From Saksenaea vasiformis B4078 (Eukaryota; Mucoromycota; Mucoromycetes; Mucorales; Saksenaeaceae): a stretch of DNA of 64,000 nt. Under the pieces are notes generated by a model. The model was not told the origin of the DNA, made no database searches, and saw only the letters and a program-made list of their open reading frames with translations. The stretch spans positions 1 to 64,000 of the forward strand of contig JNDT01002236.1 in assembly GCA_000697055.1 (NCBI GenBank), given 5' to 3'. A program made the translations under genes and the position numbers. Below, one piece after another: positions 22,834-35,978 of the stretch; within the stretch, counting starts at the first letter, position 1; every line of letters starts with the position of its first letter.

Positions 22834-24555
22834 ATGAAGTTAACGACCGGCAGCGTTTCTGAATGGCAGACCACACCATTGCCAGAAATCTCGGAAATCA
22901 ATGCTTCAAAGAAGGAGATCACACACATCGATGACATTTCTGCCTGTGTTCAATTACGCAAACTTAACTTGTCGAATAACAATCTTGCTGGTGCTGATTC
23001 AGTTTCTGGTCTCAGCAAGCTCAAAAACATTACGTGGCTTAACCTTTCAAATAACAAACTCGAAGATTTTAGCGGTTTGCAGCACCTGAAAGCCCTTCGA
23101 GGTAAGTTGTTTGTTCGTTCCTGTTCCCTACTAAAAGAACTAGTGCTCAACTTGAGCCATAACGAATTAAATTGCATTAGTGCCCATGTGACCAGTTTAC
23201 ACGAGTTAAAAGCTCTTATTCTGAACCATAATAAGATCAAGGAAATCCGAAATTTATCCGATTTGACAGATCTGAATACTATAGGTGAAATCCTGTCGCA
23301 CACTCTATATAATCCATGCTAACAGTTTATCTAGTGCTATCTCATAATGAGATTGAAAGCTTTCCAGCTCTTCCAAAGCTGATTAGTCTTACAAAATTGT
23401 CAGTAGCACATAACGAATTAACAGAAGTCCCAGATCTGTCCTTAAACACGCTGTTGAAAGAAGTCAGGTTCAACGATAACAAGATTACAAAGATACCAGA
23501 TGGAATGAGACATTGTGGAGCTGTAGAAATTCTTGATTTTGGTAACAACTTACTAAAAGAATGGAGGTAAGCCTTATATCTCGAAGACTGAAGTTCTCAT
23601 TTCGTGGTAGGGACGTAGCTGCTTTAGGGTCATTGTTAAAATTACACAATCTGAACCTGAAGGGGAATCCTATTACCGAAAAGAAGGATTACCGGCAAAA
23701 GGTTGGAATTCTAAACCTAGCTAAAACTTACATCGATTCTTTTGTTAGATCCTCGAACTTGTCCCTTCTTTGCGTGTATTGGACGGAGAACGATTCGACG
23801 AAAAGTTCCTTGAGCGTAAACGCAAGCAACAAGAGAACCCTAAGTTGATGGAGAAAAAGGAACGGTTGAAAAAAATGAAGAAAATGAAAGAAGAACAAAA
23901 AGCAACTGGCGGGGAGGAAGTTGCGCCGAAAAAGCTGAGACACAAAAAATTAAAAGCGCTTTCAAAGGAAGATGAAAAAGCGCAAGGAAAACCTAGTGAT
24001 TTACCCAAACGAAAACGAAGCGAAGCAACGGACGATGCCGAGTCTACAAGGCAGAAGAAAATTAGAAAAGAGCGTGATACAAAGGATGAGATTTCTCTAC
24101 TCAAGTCGAAAAGGCAGCAGAAATCCAATACCGCAGTGGAAGATGCAAACTCGCGAGTGTCGGAAAAGAAACAAAAGGTGGTGGGTGATAAGAAAAAGGT
24201 GCAGCAGAAATCAGAATCAAAAGCATCGGAAGCTACTGCACCGAAACCCAAAAAGAAGAAAGAGCCGTCAGTGGATTCAAAGCCAAAAAAGGGTGCAGTT
24301 GACGGATTTTTTGCTGAAAACAAAGATGACGACAAACCAAAAGAACCAGAAGAATCAGGACAGAAACAAGTTCTTGAACCAAAGAGCGCACCTACCCAAA
24401 AACAGACTGGTGTTGTTGCCGTCGTTAACAAGCAGAAAAAGAAGACAACTGCAAAGAAGGCTGCAGTTGATATTGTCTCTTTTCTGGAAGACAATAGTGA
24501 ACCCGCTGCTGATACTAGCGGTACAGGTCTAGGTGTCGGTGGATGGGATGATTGA
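22834..24555 (+). CDS. leucine-rich-repeat protein with long lysine-rich tail
   Basis: Five exons (22834-23101, 23144-23284, 23335-23566, 23611-23701, 23749-24555) give 512 residues. Residues 1-240 hold about nine LRRs of the SDS22/U2A'-like type (LRKLNLSNNNL, ITWLNLSNNKL, LKALILNHNKI, LTKLSVAHNEL), capped by NLNLKGNPI and RVLDGERFD, the usual LRR-cap. From about residue 250 to the end the protein is Lys/Glu-rich with KKRK-like runs, as in nuclear or nucleolar proteins, and finishes with a Gly-rich GLGVGGWDD. Partner and function are unknown to me; pre-rRNA or ribosome-assembly work is an inference from the tail. Confidence 0.85.
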
Positions 24556-24591
24556 TATTACTAGAGTAACTTTCTTGTGTATGTTGGCATT

Positions 24592-24597
24592 AATAAA
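24592..24597 (+). terminator. probable poly(A) signal of LRR gene
   Basis: AATAAA 37 bp downstream of the LRR-gene stop, in AT-rich sequence. The following 300 bp up to 24912 hold no other gene and probably serve as the promoter of the Doa1 gene. Confidence 0.5.
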
Positions 24598-24912
24598 ACA
24601 TTGCACTCGATAACGAAACTGTGACAATTGGCTAAGTTTACTTGTTGACAGTTTTTATACCTTATCCAGCGTAAGACTGGTAACAGCTTTGTTTGCGCTA
24701 TTAGCTAAATGCGCTGATATTTCTTAACGTATTTCGAAGATACATGACTTTTCCTCTTGTTATCGAATGAAAAGTTGTTCCTTTCTCTCTTACAATTGAT
24801 AAGATGGATACAGCACTTCAGCGACCAACGATCCGGCAGCGGGGTTTGTCGTTACGTCATTTCGAGTCCCGCTCGTTAAATGCGAGTGCTGCCTGTTCTG
24901 CTATCTAAAGCT

Positions 24913-27900
24913 ATGCCTTCCATGTACAAACTTTCATTGTCCCTTCACGCCCACGATCAAGACGTAAGATCTTTCATGAAGGAAGGTCTATCTCGACTGA
25001 TTTTATACTGTTTCAGGTACGAGCAACGGCGTCCATTTCGAATAATATCGTTCTGTCCGCCGCTCGCGACAAGACAGTTCGTTCTTGGGAACGTTTGGGT
25101 GGAAATGATTTCTCACCGCATAATGTTTACTTGGGCCACGGTCATTTCGTTAATGCGCTTGCAGCCATACCGCTATCACAGCAGTTTCCAAGCGGTAACG
25201 CGTCCGATCGCCTGCTTACGTATCTTACTGAGTTATCATAACAGGTCTCTTTGTTTCTGGAGGCTCTGATAAGCTTATCCATGTGTATGATGTTTCTCGG
25301 CCTCAAGAACCTTTGTATACCCTAATTGGTCATTCTGAGAATGTTTGTACGCTGGCCGTTTCTCCGGGAGGGGACATCGTCTCCGGTTCTTGGGACAAGT
25401 ACGTTCGCGATCTATGGCGGAGCCAGTGTTTGACATTTTTCTTTTTTAGGAAGGTCATTGTATGGAAAAATTATCAAAAGGCATACGTTCTTGAAGGTCA
25501 TACTGCTGCTGTGTGGGCAGTACTTGCTGTTGATGATGATTTGATATTGACAGGTACCAGTAACAGCATAATCATATGTGATTCCTGATAGATATGATTC
25601 TGCGATAGCCTCTGCGGACAAGACAATTCGATTATGGAAGAATGGCAAAGAGGTCAAAGTGTTTCAAGGACATAGCGATGCTGTACGTGGTCTTGCTCTT
25701 GTGCCTGGCGTGGGCTTCGTCTCCTGTTCTAACGATGCGTAAGTAATGGTAGATTATGCGCATGTGTCACTTATGGTGCGAAATTGATTTGGTATAGTAC
25801 CCTACGTGTGTGGACATTGGATGGTGAATGTATTGATGTGCTTTACGGACATTCCTCGTTCGTATACTCGGTGACCGTGCTTAGTACGGGTGAATTTGTG
25901 TCCTCTGGCGAAGACAGAACCGTACGAATCTGGAAAGGTAATTTGATCAATGTAGACATGGGTTTCCTTAGCAGCTGTGCTAACTATGGCCTTAGACCAT
26001 CAATGTATCCAAACGATCCAGCAACCATGTATCTCTGTGTGGACTGTTTCAGCTCTACCGAATGATGACATTGTTGTGGGTGGTAGTGATGCTGTCGTTC
26101 GTATTTTCACTCGTTGCGAGGAACGCGTTGCACCTGCAGAGACGCTAAAGGTATGACTGCGTATGATGAGCAGCAAAAAGGCATCCTTTACTGAACACTC
26201 GATTTTCCAGCAATTTGAAGACCTTTTGGCGAGTCAGGCAATCCCATCGTAAGTGCTGTATGTCTAGACCAAAGATAGGAGCTTAACCTATTTTCTTCCT
26301 TTCTTTTTAGCAATCAAATTGGAGACGTTAATAAAGAAAAATTGCCTGGACCGGAAGCGCTTAGTCAGCCAGGAAAGAACGAAGGCCAGGTCATCATGGT
26401 CAATGTTGGCGGATCTGTTGAGGCTCACCAATGGAGTGCTGCAAGCCAGAGTTGGCAGAAAATTGGTGAAGTTGTTGGAGGCGTTGGTTCAGGAAGAAAG
26501 CAACTATATGAAGGGAAGGAATATGACTATGTATTTGATATTGACATTGGTGCTGGACCAAACGGTATGCTCAAGTTACCGTACAACGCTAGCCGTAAGT
26601 CTGTTGTTTCGAATACATCCGAGGCTCTAACTGAGATAACCATAGAAAATCCTTATGATGCCGCTCAAAAGTTTATTTCCAAGCATGACCTGTCACCCAT
26701 GTACCTTGATCAAATAGCAGATTTTATTACAAAAAATACTGAAGGCGTGCAATTGGGCACAAGTTCAGAACAGTATCAGGATCCATTTACAGGTACTGTC
26801 CATAATCGAGAGAAAAGACATATGCTTACAAATGGCAAATGATAGGTGGTAGTAGATATACTCCAGGGCACAGCACATCTCAAAATACTGCATTTAACAC
26901 GAATTTCGGTGATCCGTTCACTGGTACACACGTTTTACAAAAATATACACCTTGAATTAATGCAAACATGCATGTAGGTGCTTCCTCGTATAGCAGCAGC
27001 AAATACAAATCATCCACAACGAATTCCAGAACAACCACACAGAATCTCTTGCCCATAGTAAGGTCCTGCTTCCAGGAGACACGACACTTACCTCTATTTA
27101 ATTTTAGACAACGTATCTCTCATTGAAACAAAGTAATTTAACCGCTGTTGAAGCAAAGCTGCGATCTTTCAATGGGGAAATGGGCGCCGATGGTCTCTCG
27201 GAAATAGAACTTGCAGCATTGAGCAGAGCTGTAAGCTATCTGAACAATCCTCAAAGCAGCAACATGTCCGAAAATGGTTTGCTTGCAATCATCAAGGTCT
27301 GTCAAGACTGGCCTCCTGCAAAACGATTTCCTGGGTTGGACTTGCTTCGCTTGCTTGCTTTTTACGCGCCTGAAACATTGGCATCTGGAGTTCCTGATGG
27401 CAACGTCGTTGAGTTGTTCATGACAGCTGGGCAACTAATCGAACTAGATACCGCTGTGGATACCATCACGGAAACAAATGCCATGTTGGCCTATCGTGGC
27501 TTGTCCAACTTGTTTAATCATTCCGCTGGACGTGAACTGCTATTGAATAGACGCCAGGCTATCATGCAAGCTCTGCAGATTGATCTTGTGTCGAAGTTTA
27601 AAGGAAAGGCTGGTCGACTGGCTATAAGTACTTTGGCTGTCAAGTGAGTTGTACGCGTACAAGGTGTCATGTTATATTAACCGTAGCTTAGTTTTGCCGT
27701 GTACCTGACGACAGAGGCAGCCGACGATGAAGATTGTCAAATTAGTCTGATTAGCACCCTGTCGGAGCTGATTAAGGTAGAAAGTAACGATGAAAATCTT
27801 TATCGCATGTTAGCAGCTATCGGAACACTGGTAAGAAAGGACAATGCTACCATCAATCGAGGCGGAAGGTTAATAGCATAATTAGGTTGGCCAGTCAAAT

Positions 27901-28005
27901 GCGTGCCGCGAGTTCTGCAAAGTGATGGGTACTGCGACCGATCTTCAACGCATCAAAACTCAACAGTCTGGACAAGAACGTATCGTAAGAGTGATCGGTA
28001 TGTAG
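24913..28005 (+). CDS. DOA1: Doa1/Ufd3 (PLAA) ubiquitin-binding Cdc48 cofactor
   Basis: Fifteen exons (24913-24963, 25017-25194, 25245-25398, 25450-25553, 25609-25738, 25798-25937, 25996-26150, 26211-26248, 26311-26594, 26646-26792, 26846-26923, 26978-27057, 27108-27643, 27692-27830, 27886-28005) give 777 residues. A seven-blade WD40 propeller fills about residues 10-300 (DKTVRSWE, SGGSDKLIHVYD, ADKTIRLWKNG, EDRTVRIWK). The PFU ubiquitin-binding domain follows (GSGRKQLYEGKEYDYVFD, PYNAS...NPYDAAQKF), then a short linker with two DPFTG repeats, and the PUL domain (AVEAKLRSFNGEMG to the C-terminus), which binds Cdc48. Doa1 directs ubiquitinated cargo in ERAD, mitochondrial and endosomal quality control. 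The 51-nt intron at 26595-26645 is stop-free and in frame. Convergent with WASP. Confidence 0.94.
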
Positions 28006-28430
28006 ATTCTGGTTCGTAATTCTTATGCTAATTTTATGGCTCAGGCGAAACGTTGCAATTATTATCTGCTTAATCTCACACTACGCACTCCAAACCATAA
28101 AATGTACACCAACAGTTTGTTCGAATACATGGAATCGCTTGCTTCCCAAGTACCATATACGGTTTAGAAAACAGCATTTCTCTTGTCATTTTGCAGTTAC
28201 GCTTAAAGAAAAAGTCGGCTGTAGTATAAGTTTTGTGCGTATCTCTGGATCTACTGTAAAGTTCATTGGATGATTATGGAAGGTGATTTTAGCTTTTTAA
28301 TCTATGAGAACAAAATGTGCCTGATTCTAAAGATCGTGTCGAATGGACATTCTTTTCATTTCTGCTATGATAATGCCTATCGATAGTATACATCGGAGTG
28401 AGTTGCTTGCAACACATAAGCAGCACGCTG
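28006..28430. other. intergenic between convergent Doa1 and WASP genes
   Basis: Only 3' flanks are expected here. The sequence is AT-rich and I see no further exon or repeat. Confidence 0.5.
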
Positions 28431-30805
28431 TTAAAGATCATCATCCCATTCATCATCGTCGCTTTCGCTCTCATCATCGTCCGAATGAATCGCATTTTTA
28501 CGGTCTTGCAGAGCGGCGATCAAACTTGTTGCCAAATCGTTTGCTCCGGCGCCTGCAGCAGCGCCAGCAGCGGCTCCAACAGCTCCTGCTTCTAATGGAC
28601 CGCTCCTATCACGTCGTGCCTCCTTTGGTGTAGTCTTCAGCGCACCAATACCGCCAGCATTCCGAATTGCCGCAAGCAATGCACCTCGTCCACTCGCGTC
28701 AGCACTTGGTGGTGCTGGTGGTGCATTTGATCCAGCACCGACCGGGGGAGGAGGGGGAGGAGAGGGAGCTCCATTGACCGGCGGAGGTGGAGGTGGAGGT
28801 GGAGGAGCCCCAGTGACTGGCGGTGGTGGAGGCGGAGGCGGAGGAGGAGCTCCAGTAGCAGGCGGAGGGGGTGGCGGTGGTGGTGGAGGTGCTCCTGCTC
28901 CACTGACAGGAGGTGGAGGAGGTGGAGGCGGGGGAATAGCAGCAGCTGGAGGAGACTGAGCTATAGGTGATACAGATGGTGGGCTGTTTGATAATACCGA
29001 TTCATCGCGTAACTGTGGTTCCTCTTCCACATCATAAAAGATATCGCTCGACGTAGAAGAGCGAGTCAAAGGTGCTGGTCGTGCAAGAGCTGTCTCTCTG
29101 GACGGCACTGGTCTTGGTGCCATGGGAGGAGGTGGTGGCGGCCCTCTCTTATCTCGACTGAGTAATGGTGGAGGTGGTGGAGGTCCTCTCTTGTCGCGAT
29201 TGGGTAATGGTGGAGGTGGTGGAGCTGCAGGGCGCCCAGTAGGTGGCATTGGTGGTGGTGGTAGAGTTGGTTTCTCAGGGACATTCGAAACGGTATCATC
29301 ATCATGGACAGGAGGCGACCACTTGTTTCTCTTCTCCTCCACTTCCTCCTCATAGTTAGCGTACACTCCGTCAAATGAGAGAGTTTCTGCAGATATAATG
29401 ACCGGTTCACGTGGTGGCGGTGGTGTAGGTGTGAATGACATTCGGTATGGATTATTTACTTTCAACGTCTTGTTTGTCATCACCGGTGGGGTTGCCATCC
29501 GAGGAACATTGCCTGCAATTGTAGGACGTGGCGGAGGCGGTGGTGTAGAAGCAGTTGATGCAGATGGTGAAATAGGGGATGTCTGTCCAGCAGAAGAATC
29601 AACTTCGTACGATACCGCTTTGTCGGGCGATGCATGAGAAACTGGACGTGCAGGAGGTAACGGCGGAGGTACTGACGGTTTATTTGGCGATATATGCGAT
29701 GCTGGACGTGCTGGAGGAGGTGGGGGAGGAGCTGCACGTCGAGTTGGAGGTGGTGGTGGAGGCGGTGCACGACGACCTTGATAACGAAGTTAGTTACAGA
29801 CCTAATTTTTTGTTGATACATACCACCCACGGGAGGAGGAGGAGGCGGGGCTGCGCGTCTAGAAGGGGGAGGTGGTGGTGGTGCCGACGGTCGAGATTTC
29901 ATTGGAGGACTAGCAGCAGTTACTGGAGGCACTTTGGGTCCACCTCGCTGGTTAACAAAATCTCGAATAAAGTCCTCGTTTTTATGTATTTCGTCAGCCG
30001 AGATACCGAAAGATTGTAGTTGATCAAATAAGCCATTCCACTCCGGATCATTGTTTTGCACACTAAATCCCTTCTCTGGTGTGTACCCGATATGACCCAA
30101 ATGCCTGCAAGTCTTTAGTGTTCACACGCGGAGACATGTCAAGCATATGTACCTGAATTCAGAGGGCAAGCCGATTTTGGTCTTGTCTAGCTTTCCCTTG
30201 GCTTTCTTGGTTGTATCTAGTTAAAAGCGTTAAAACCTGTTTCCTATATGTTGTTACATTGCCTTTTTTCTTCTTTTTCGATTCAAGGTTTTCACGCGTA
30301 ATCATCTTCGTGTAGAATACCGATGCGTCGGTTGTATCTGAGAATGACAACCCCGCCATGTACTCCTGCAAACAATATGTGAGGACTGTCTCAAGGTGGC
30401 CTACCTTTGCACTTACATCAGCCGCGAAGGTATAAAAAAACGGCGTCTGCATAGTATATTCAAACCCGTCATACAATTCTTGTTCCCAAATGACCCCTTT
30501 GTGATGCTACAAAGTGATTAAGTAATTTCCAACTTTCTCAATATACTTACAATTAAATCAATGATTCGTATGTACAAGGAATGCTTCTTTTTATCTTTCA
30601 AAAAGGTTACGGCACCCCAGATGTTCGCATAAGCCCATCTGTTTGGATTGGGATATGCAACATATAGCCGGGCCACAGCTGCTGCATAGATTCTCTAAGA
30701 GCTACTTCAGAATATACAAAATGCAATTCCAGTACTTACAGCTGTAGGCAATGCACGCCGTACTTTGTTTTTATCTTCTGCTGTAGATAGCGCAACAGAC
30801 GGCAT
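28431..30805 (-). CDS. LAS17: WASP/Las17 actin nucleation-promoting factor
   Basis: Seven minus-strand exons (30740-30805, 30551-30694, 30417-30506, 30258-30365, 30153-30205, 29824-30104, 28431-29776) give 695 residues. The N-terminal WH1 domain (about residues 10-135; RLYVAYPNPNRWAYANIWG, FYTKMITRENL) is followed by a basic stretch and a CRIB/GBD (IGLPSEFRHLGHIGYTPEKGF) that should bind a Rho GTPase. A long run of proline tracts with RRA spacers follows (about 215-600), then a WH2 motif (RGALLAAIRNAGG, about 612-630), a basic linker and a terminal acidic DDDEWDDDL. It activates Arp2/3 at cortical actin patches. A CRIB-bearing WASP differs from yeast Las17, which lacks it. The donor of the fourth intron is ambiguous (GTAACA chosen). 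Confidence 0.93.
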
Positions 30806-31409
30806 GGACAAATGAGACAATGACGCTTATGAGACATGCACGTTTTACTGTGGTCTATTTTCAGTGACCGACGTCTCGTCGTTGCGGTCACATAAGCGAG
30901 TTCCTGCTAAGTGGCCAGGGTGCATTCCCTCCTGGTCAGTCTATGTGTATTTACAAAAGTTCTTTATTGAGGTACTCTTCTTGGCCCATTCGCTGTCAAC
31001 AGCCCGATAGTATGCTATTCTCCTAAAAGAAACCCGATCTCTAACAACATCCTTGTACTCCTAATTTATCTGGTAAAACTTGCTTCTTATTTTAGTTTTA
31101 CCGGAGATACTCCGATATGGGATCCAATAATCATTGTAAACAGATACCTTTAGATAACCAATTCTTGCTAGTTACATGAAATACCAAATTTATGTTTCGC
31201 AGCTTGTGGCAGAGCCGAATAAAAACTAGGCAGGCAGTGACACAAATCACGGCTTCTGTCAGCCGGCTACGTTCTTAAGAGCTATATGATTAGATGAAAA
31301 TAAAAGACAGACAAAAAGGGAGTGGAGAGGGAAGGTTAAAATTGAGATGAGAAAAGAGAGGATAGGAAATCGACGATAACGGTTAACCGGTCAAACGCGT
31401 GGTTTCTTG
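30806..31409. other. intergenic between WASP promoter and bZIP 3' end
   Basis: Holds the WASP promoter and the 3' flank of the bZIP gene. No ORF, repeat or RNA gene is evident to me. Confidence 0.45.
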
Positions 31410-32567
31410 CTACGCAACGGTGATTCTTCGTCTGAACTGTTCGCAAATGGGGAGGTAGGTGGTAGCATGTGGTTCGAGGTGTGGATAGCGAACGATGACA
31501 TAGGTAATGATAAAGCGACAAAATTGACGTTGTAATAGATAAAATGGACAATGGGCTCGCAGCCATCCGACTTCAGGTTCGACGAATTTTGACACTTGCT
31601 GTTTTACCCATAAAGCGCGAATTTGCTTTTCGGTACATGCAGCACGATTTGTATTGCCAAATTTTGGTCCCGTCAGAATCCCATCCATATATAGTCCTTT
31701 TGGCATTGTTATTGGTGATTCTAGTCTGGCATTTGCAAGTAGTTCCCCGGTTGTCATTGTGAAAGTGTGGTCTAATACGATCGACATGAGAGCAGGAGCC
31801 AGCAAAGGATACCGAGTAAACAAATAATTGGCAGGAATTGACGATGTTTCCTTAACGATACGATGTACATCCCAGTCGGGTATGGTAGCATGGGCCAAAT
31901 AAGTATCACGAGGGGTGATTGACATTTCAGGTGACGACGCGGAGAAATTAGATGAATCAGAGGAATGGTAATTAACATTTGGAGCAACACGTTGACGAGG
32001 TTGGACGCCTTCTCGACAAAGCAAGAGATCGAGTCTGAGTTGATCGTTTTCTTTTTGCATCTTCTCCATTGTCGTACGGACCCATTTGATTTCTAGCTTC
32101 AGCTGGCTATTCTCTGCTTTGTATCTTTCAACTTGTGCTTCAAGTGTTGCCATGTATTCTAAACGAAAAAAAATTCATAAGACACGTCTCCATAAAAGCT
32201 GCCTCCTACCTTTTCGTCTGTTTCTAAAATTCCTCGCCGAAATTTTGTTGCGCAACTGCCTACGCTCTTTGGATGTCATGAGTTTCAATTGCGATTCTGT
32301 TGGTTCTTCTTCGTCAGAATGCTTCGTGGAAGTGGGAGAAGTGTGTGAGTAATAATTTGACTGTGTTGCTTGATCTACGGAGGGTTGAAAGTTGACAGGA
32401 CCTGTGTCAGGCATGACACACGTTTCGTTGCCATCGCCCATAATCAATTGTAGCATGTCGTCGCTAATAGGTGGTAGTGGAACATTGAGAGGCGCAATAT
32501 TCAGGTTGTCACATTCGTCTGTGTTGCCTTTCAAAATCCAATCGAGCAGTTGGTCAGAGTTATTCAT
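31410..32567 (-). CDS. bZIP transcription factor
   Basis: Two exons (32210-32567 and 31410-32158, 51-nt intron) give 368 residues. Residues 1-95 are acidic and Ser/Thr-rich, probably an activation region. The basic region is at 106-119 (RNKISARNFRNRRK), with the invariant Asn and Arg and an AR-N-F-R pattern. A leucine zipper of about five heptads follows (YMATLEAQVERYKAENSQLKL up to about 165). The C-terminal half has PDWDVHRIV and FTRYPLLAPALMSIVLDHTFTM, a conserved-looking block I associate with fungal AP-1/Yap-type bZIP proteins, though not certainly. It should bind DNA as a dimer in the nucleus; target genes cannot be told. Start ATG 32567 lies in a good context and upstream frames are closed. 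Confidence 0.9.
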
Positions 32568-33723
32568 GTCAAAGGAAAACGGAAGAAGTTGCCAACGAGG
32601 AAGTCACCCGACTTTTGAGGGACCTCCTCGTCGTCCCCGCACCCTTCGGACCGCGAAATTTTCACGACGGGATATCGTTCATCCGAGACTTCTCTTTTCC
32701 CTCCACATGAGACATTATCGCTGCTGGGAGAATCGCAACGTCAACAAAAAAAAAAGATGAGGAATACAAAAGAGATAATACTGAAGATTGAAAAAAGGCA
32801 AAAAATAATAAGGCTACAAATGATGCATGTAAAGGTTATAAACTTGGAACTGCTCGTTTGTTGTCTTCGTCTAAACGCAAGGACACTGCAGGTAGTCTCG
32901 TTAACATATTCTGATTCAAAAGTTTTTTTCAAAAACACGGTAGTGATTTGGAAAGATAGCGTTTTTTATAACTTGCTATCTTCAGGATGCCGATGATTAA
33001 TTTTGTTCCCATGAAATTTTTGCCGACTGTAGAGGACCTCGAATGATGATCCAACAGAACTCAGGAGGACTCTGAGAACTCACCTGTTCAGTGTATACTG
33101 AAAGTAGCTTTATTTGTTTCAAAGAACCGGATTTCGACTATTGGTTTGGGAAGATCTGATAAAGAAATCCGAAGGAAAATGAGCAAACGTAAAGCTGCGA
33201 GTATCGAGTGTTGTCCTGTCTTGGCAAGATAAATACTTTAACGACACAAATCGAATGGCCTATTGAAGAGTACACTGCGCAGGTAATGCCCATAGCACTT
33301 TCGAAACGAAAAATTGAAAAAGCTGATTGAAGTATTGTATCAGCTTGCTGACGACGACTTTTATGATATCTTACGAGCATAGTCAACTACGGCCTTCTTG
33401 ATGAGCAACTTTAGATCACAGGCGCCTCCATTACTAGTCCATATTTAGTTTTATTCAACCAATTGCTTGTATTTATTGAGGCCCAGACAATAATCCTTCT
33501 CCGGAGTGTTTCTTCATGAATGTACTGTTACGGACGTTAATCTCGCAGTAATATTCAGAACACGCCTTAGGATCCCAAATTCCTTCCAAAGGGCCATCAT
33601 AAAGGTTGAACACGAGGCACTAAATAATAGCTTACCCTTCAGGAAAAAACGTTTCGGCATATATTAGTAGCATTGACAAAAAAAGAAAAGAAAAGAAAAA
33701 AGAAGAAAACTGCGCCCAAAGTA

Positions 33724-34013
33724 CTATTTAGGGAACCCGAACACTGCACCACGAAGGAAGTACCTTCCGAAGTACGGCGATTCGACTATAATGTCACATT
33801 TTGTTCCAATTTTCTAATGACGATATGTAGGTAAACCAGGGTATATATACCTTAGTAATCGATGTGTGTTTGACCAGAGGAAAACTTTTCTCGTCACCAT
33901 CTTTAGCGGCAAGCATGAAACGCCAAGTTAACCAAGGAGCGTTTTTAAAAGACCGATTGATGGTGTAATTGTGTTTCACTCGTGACAACCAATGACGAAC
34001 CGAAATGATCGAC
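33724..34013 (-). other. possible terminal exons of an unrecognised gene
   Basis: On the minus strand 33851-34013 and 33724-33813 join in frame over a 37-nt GTATAT...TTAG stretch and end at TAG 33724-33726. The joined reading (83 codons) looks like protein: SFKNAPWLTWRFMLAAKDG, then IGTKCDIIVESPYFGRYF. A GTAAGT...ATAG intron seems to precede it, with a hydrophobic exon near 34030-34130. I recognise no family; the 37-nt intron is shorter than any other here, so this may be decayed. Confidence 0.3.
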
Positions 34014-35971
34014 CTATCTTACGAATCGTTGTTGAATACAGTGGATTGACTTACAGGTGGGAAACCTTCAAATACTCAAGGCAGAAGCAAGATAACACGA
34101 GGTTAATTGCAAACAGCACCAAAGGGAAATGAAACTGTTAAGAGAACGTGGTGCTCGCCTATGTCTCGATCGCGTCGCATTGCGGCTGGGAAACTGTACG
34201 GAAAGTGAAGAAAGAGGAGAGAGACACGGACACACTACTTGACGAATTAAGTGCTTTCGGGTCATGGCAGATTGTTGCATGGATGCCCAAAGAAAGAAGG
34301 TATTCCCTAGCAAACATCCGATCAAGGCAGGGAAAGCACCCTTGTCAAAGGCTATCACCACGTTACAGTTTTTCTAGATCAGCTATGCAATCCTTCATTC
34401 TAAAAAGATCTCGCTTTCTCTTTTAAGATTTCTATTATCTGGAGACACCGAACAACGAACTACACAACATACCGTTTTAAAGGGAAAAAAGTGTAACAGT
34501 TATATCCTCTGGAGCCGATATGTACCTACCCCGGATTTCAATTAAAAAAAAAAGATAGGTTCACACACATATGGAGTTGCCAAGGCGTGATCTACGCTAT
34601 TAAAAAACAGATGATATTCTTTTCTTCCTGCCTTTTGTATGAGTTCTGACAAAACTATGATTGGCGGTTCGCCATCACAGTAACGGACGCCGACTCTGCA
34701 CAATGATTGCGACAACTGATCGTTAATATGCCTTGAGAATCTTGCATTTTTGCCTAAAATAAAAGTGTTGGTCATTGATTCGCCGAGAAAATATTAGAAG
34801 CATCCGGCTACTAACGTGCTCAGTGTATTTCTACTCACGATACACTGGACGTTGGCATGGTTACAGTATCCAAAGCTAGAGCATTAGTCTGCTTTACGGC
34901 ATAAACATAGTGAATTCTTTTTTTTTTCTTGGAAGAAATTGAGCTATAACAACATGGGTCGAACACTTCTTAGCTCAGGTACCAGTAACAAGTAGACTAG
35001 CAGAGATCCACGGTATGAGACGGATTTATTAAAGCCACGACATCAGGTGGAACCTAGCAATTCTAGATAAAAAAAATAATGAGCTTTACTTATAATAGCA
35101 ACAGTTCTGGTGACCAAGTATGTAGTCAGTCCAGCGGAACGGCAACGCTTTTTCTTTTCACAACAGAGAAACAAGATCCCAAGCAGATCATGCATGCGTC
35201 ATAGTAGCAAGCCACAATCACTGAGATGTTGGAACAGCATAAGCTGCTTACAAACCTCTGTATTAAGTGGCCTGTTCGTGTATTTCGATTTAATCTATTC
35301 GAATCCTAAAGCTACTCTGTACTACTAAGTAAGCGAGGGCTCTGTCAGGCACTACACATGAATTTCGAGGACGATATGGCAGTAAAATTCATCTGCACGC
35401 ACACATTCTCTATACAACCTCGGTAATAGGAGAAACTGTTCTGTTTTTCTGAAATAGGAGTTTTTCATTTTAAAAGAATAGAGACTGTGTAACTATCTAT
35501 GTTTTGGGAATTGGCAACGTTACCGTGGTACAAGATGGCTCGAGAATTGTGACAGGAAGCTTGCCATGGCATCATCGACGGAGTTGATGATTGCGTATTA
35601 TGGAAAAAGCAGACCATGCCATTATCTTCAACCAGTGGTTGCATTCTTTAAGAGGAAAGTGCATTCCGAAACACGAATTAGGTTGTAGATCAGCAAGAGT
35701 TGAATGGCGCAATGCTGTACGACTTGTACCTAACTTGAAAGCCCGGAAACTTTCCAAGACATGGTGGCCTTCCTTCGATACTCCCTTCATAAATATCTGA
35801 ATGTGAATTTGGCGCGTCTGCACAGATCTCTCTATATATAATAGAAAGTCAAGATCTGCTGAAAAAACAGATGGCTGGAACTGCGGGATTTAAAATGAAA
35901 CAGCGAAAGGTGTAATCGACCAGAGTGATGGCGCAATTGGTCGCACCAAACTCATACATAATTGATAACGG

Positions 35972-35978
35972 TATAAAA
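35972..35978 (+). promoter_or_regulatory. TATA box of SulP gene
   Basis: TATAAAA lies 34 bp before the ATG at 36012, which implies a very short leader. Confidence 0.45.

Noticed and set aside
24840..24890. B-box-like TTTCGAGTCCCGC before Doa1
   Set aside because: No matching A box or cloverleaf upstream; it sits in the Doa1 promoter.
28774..29637. Gly-rich plus-strand ORFs
   Set aside because: Antisense to the proline tracts of WASP (CCN codons read as GGN).
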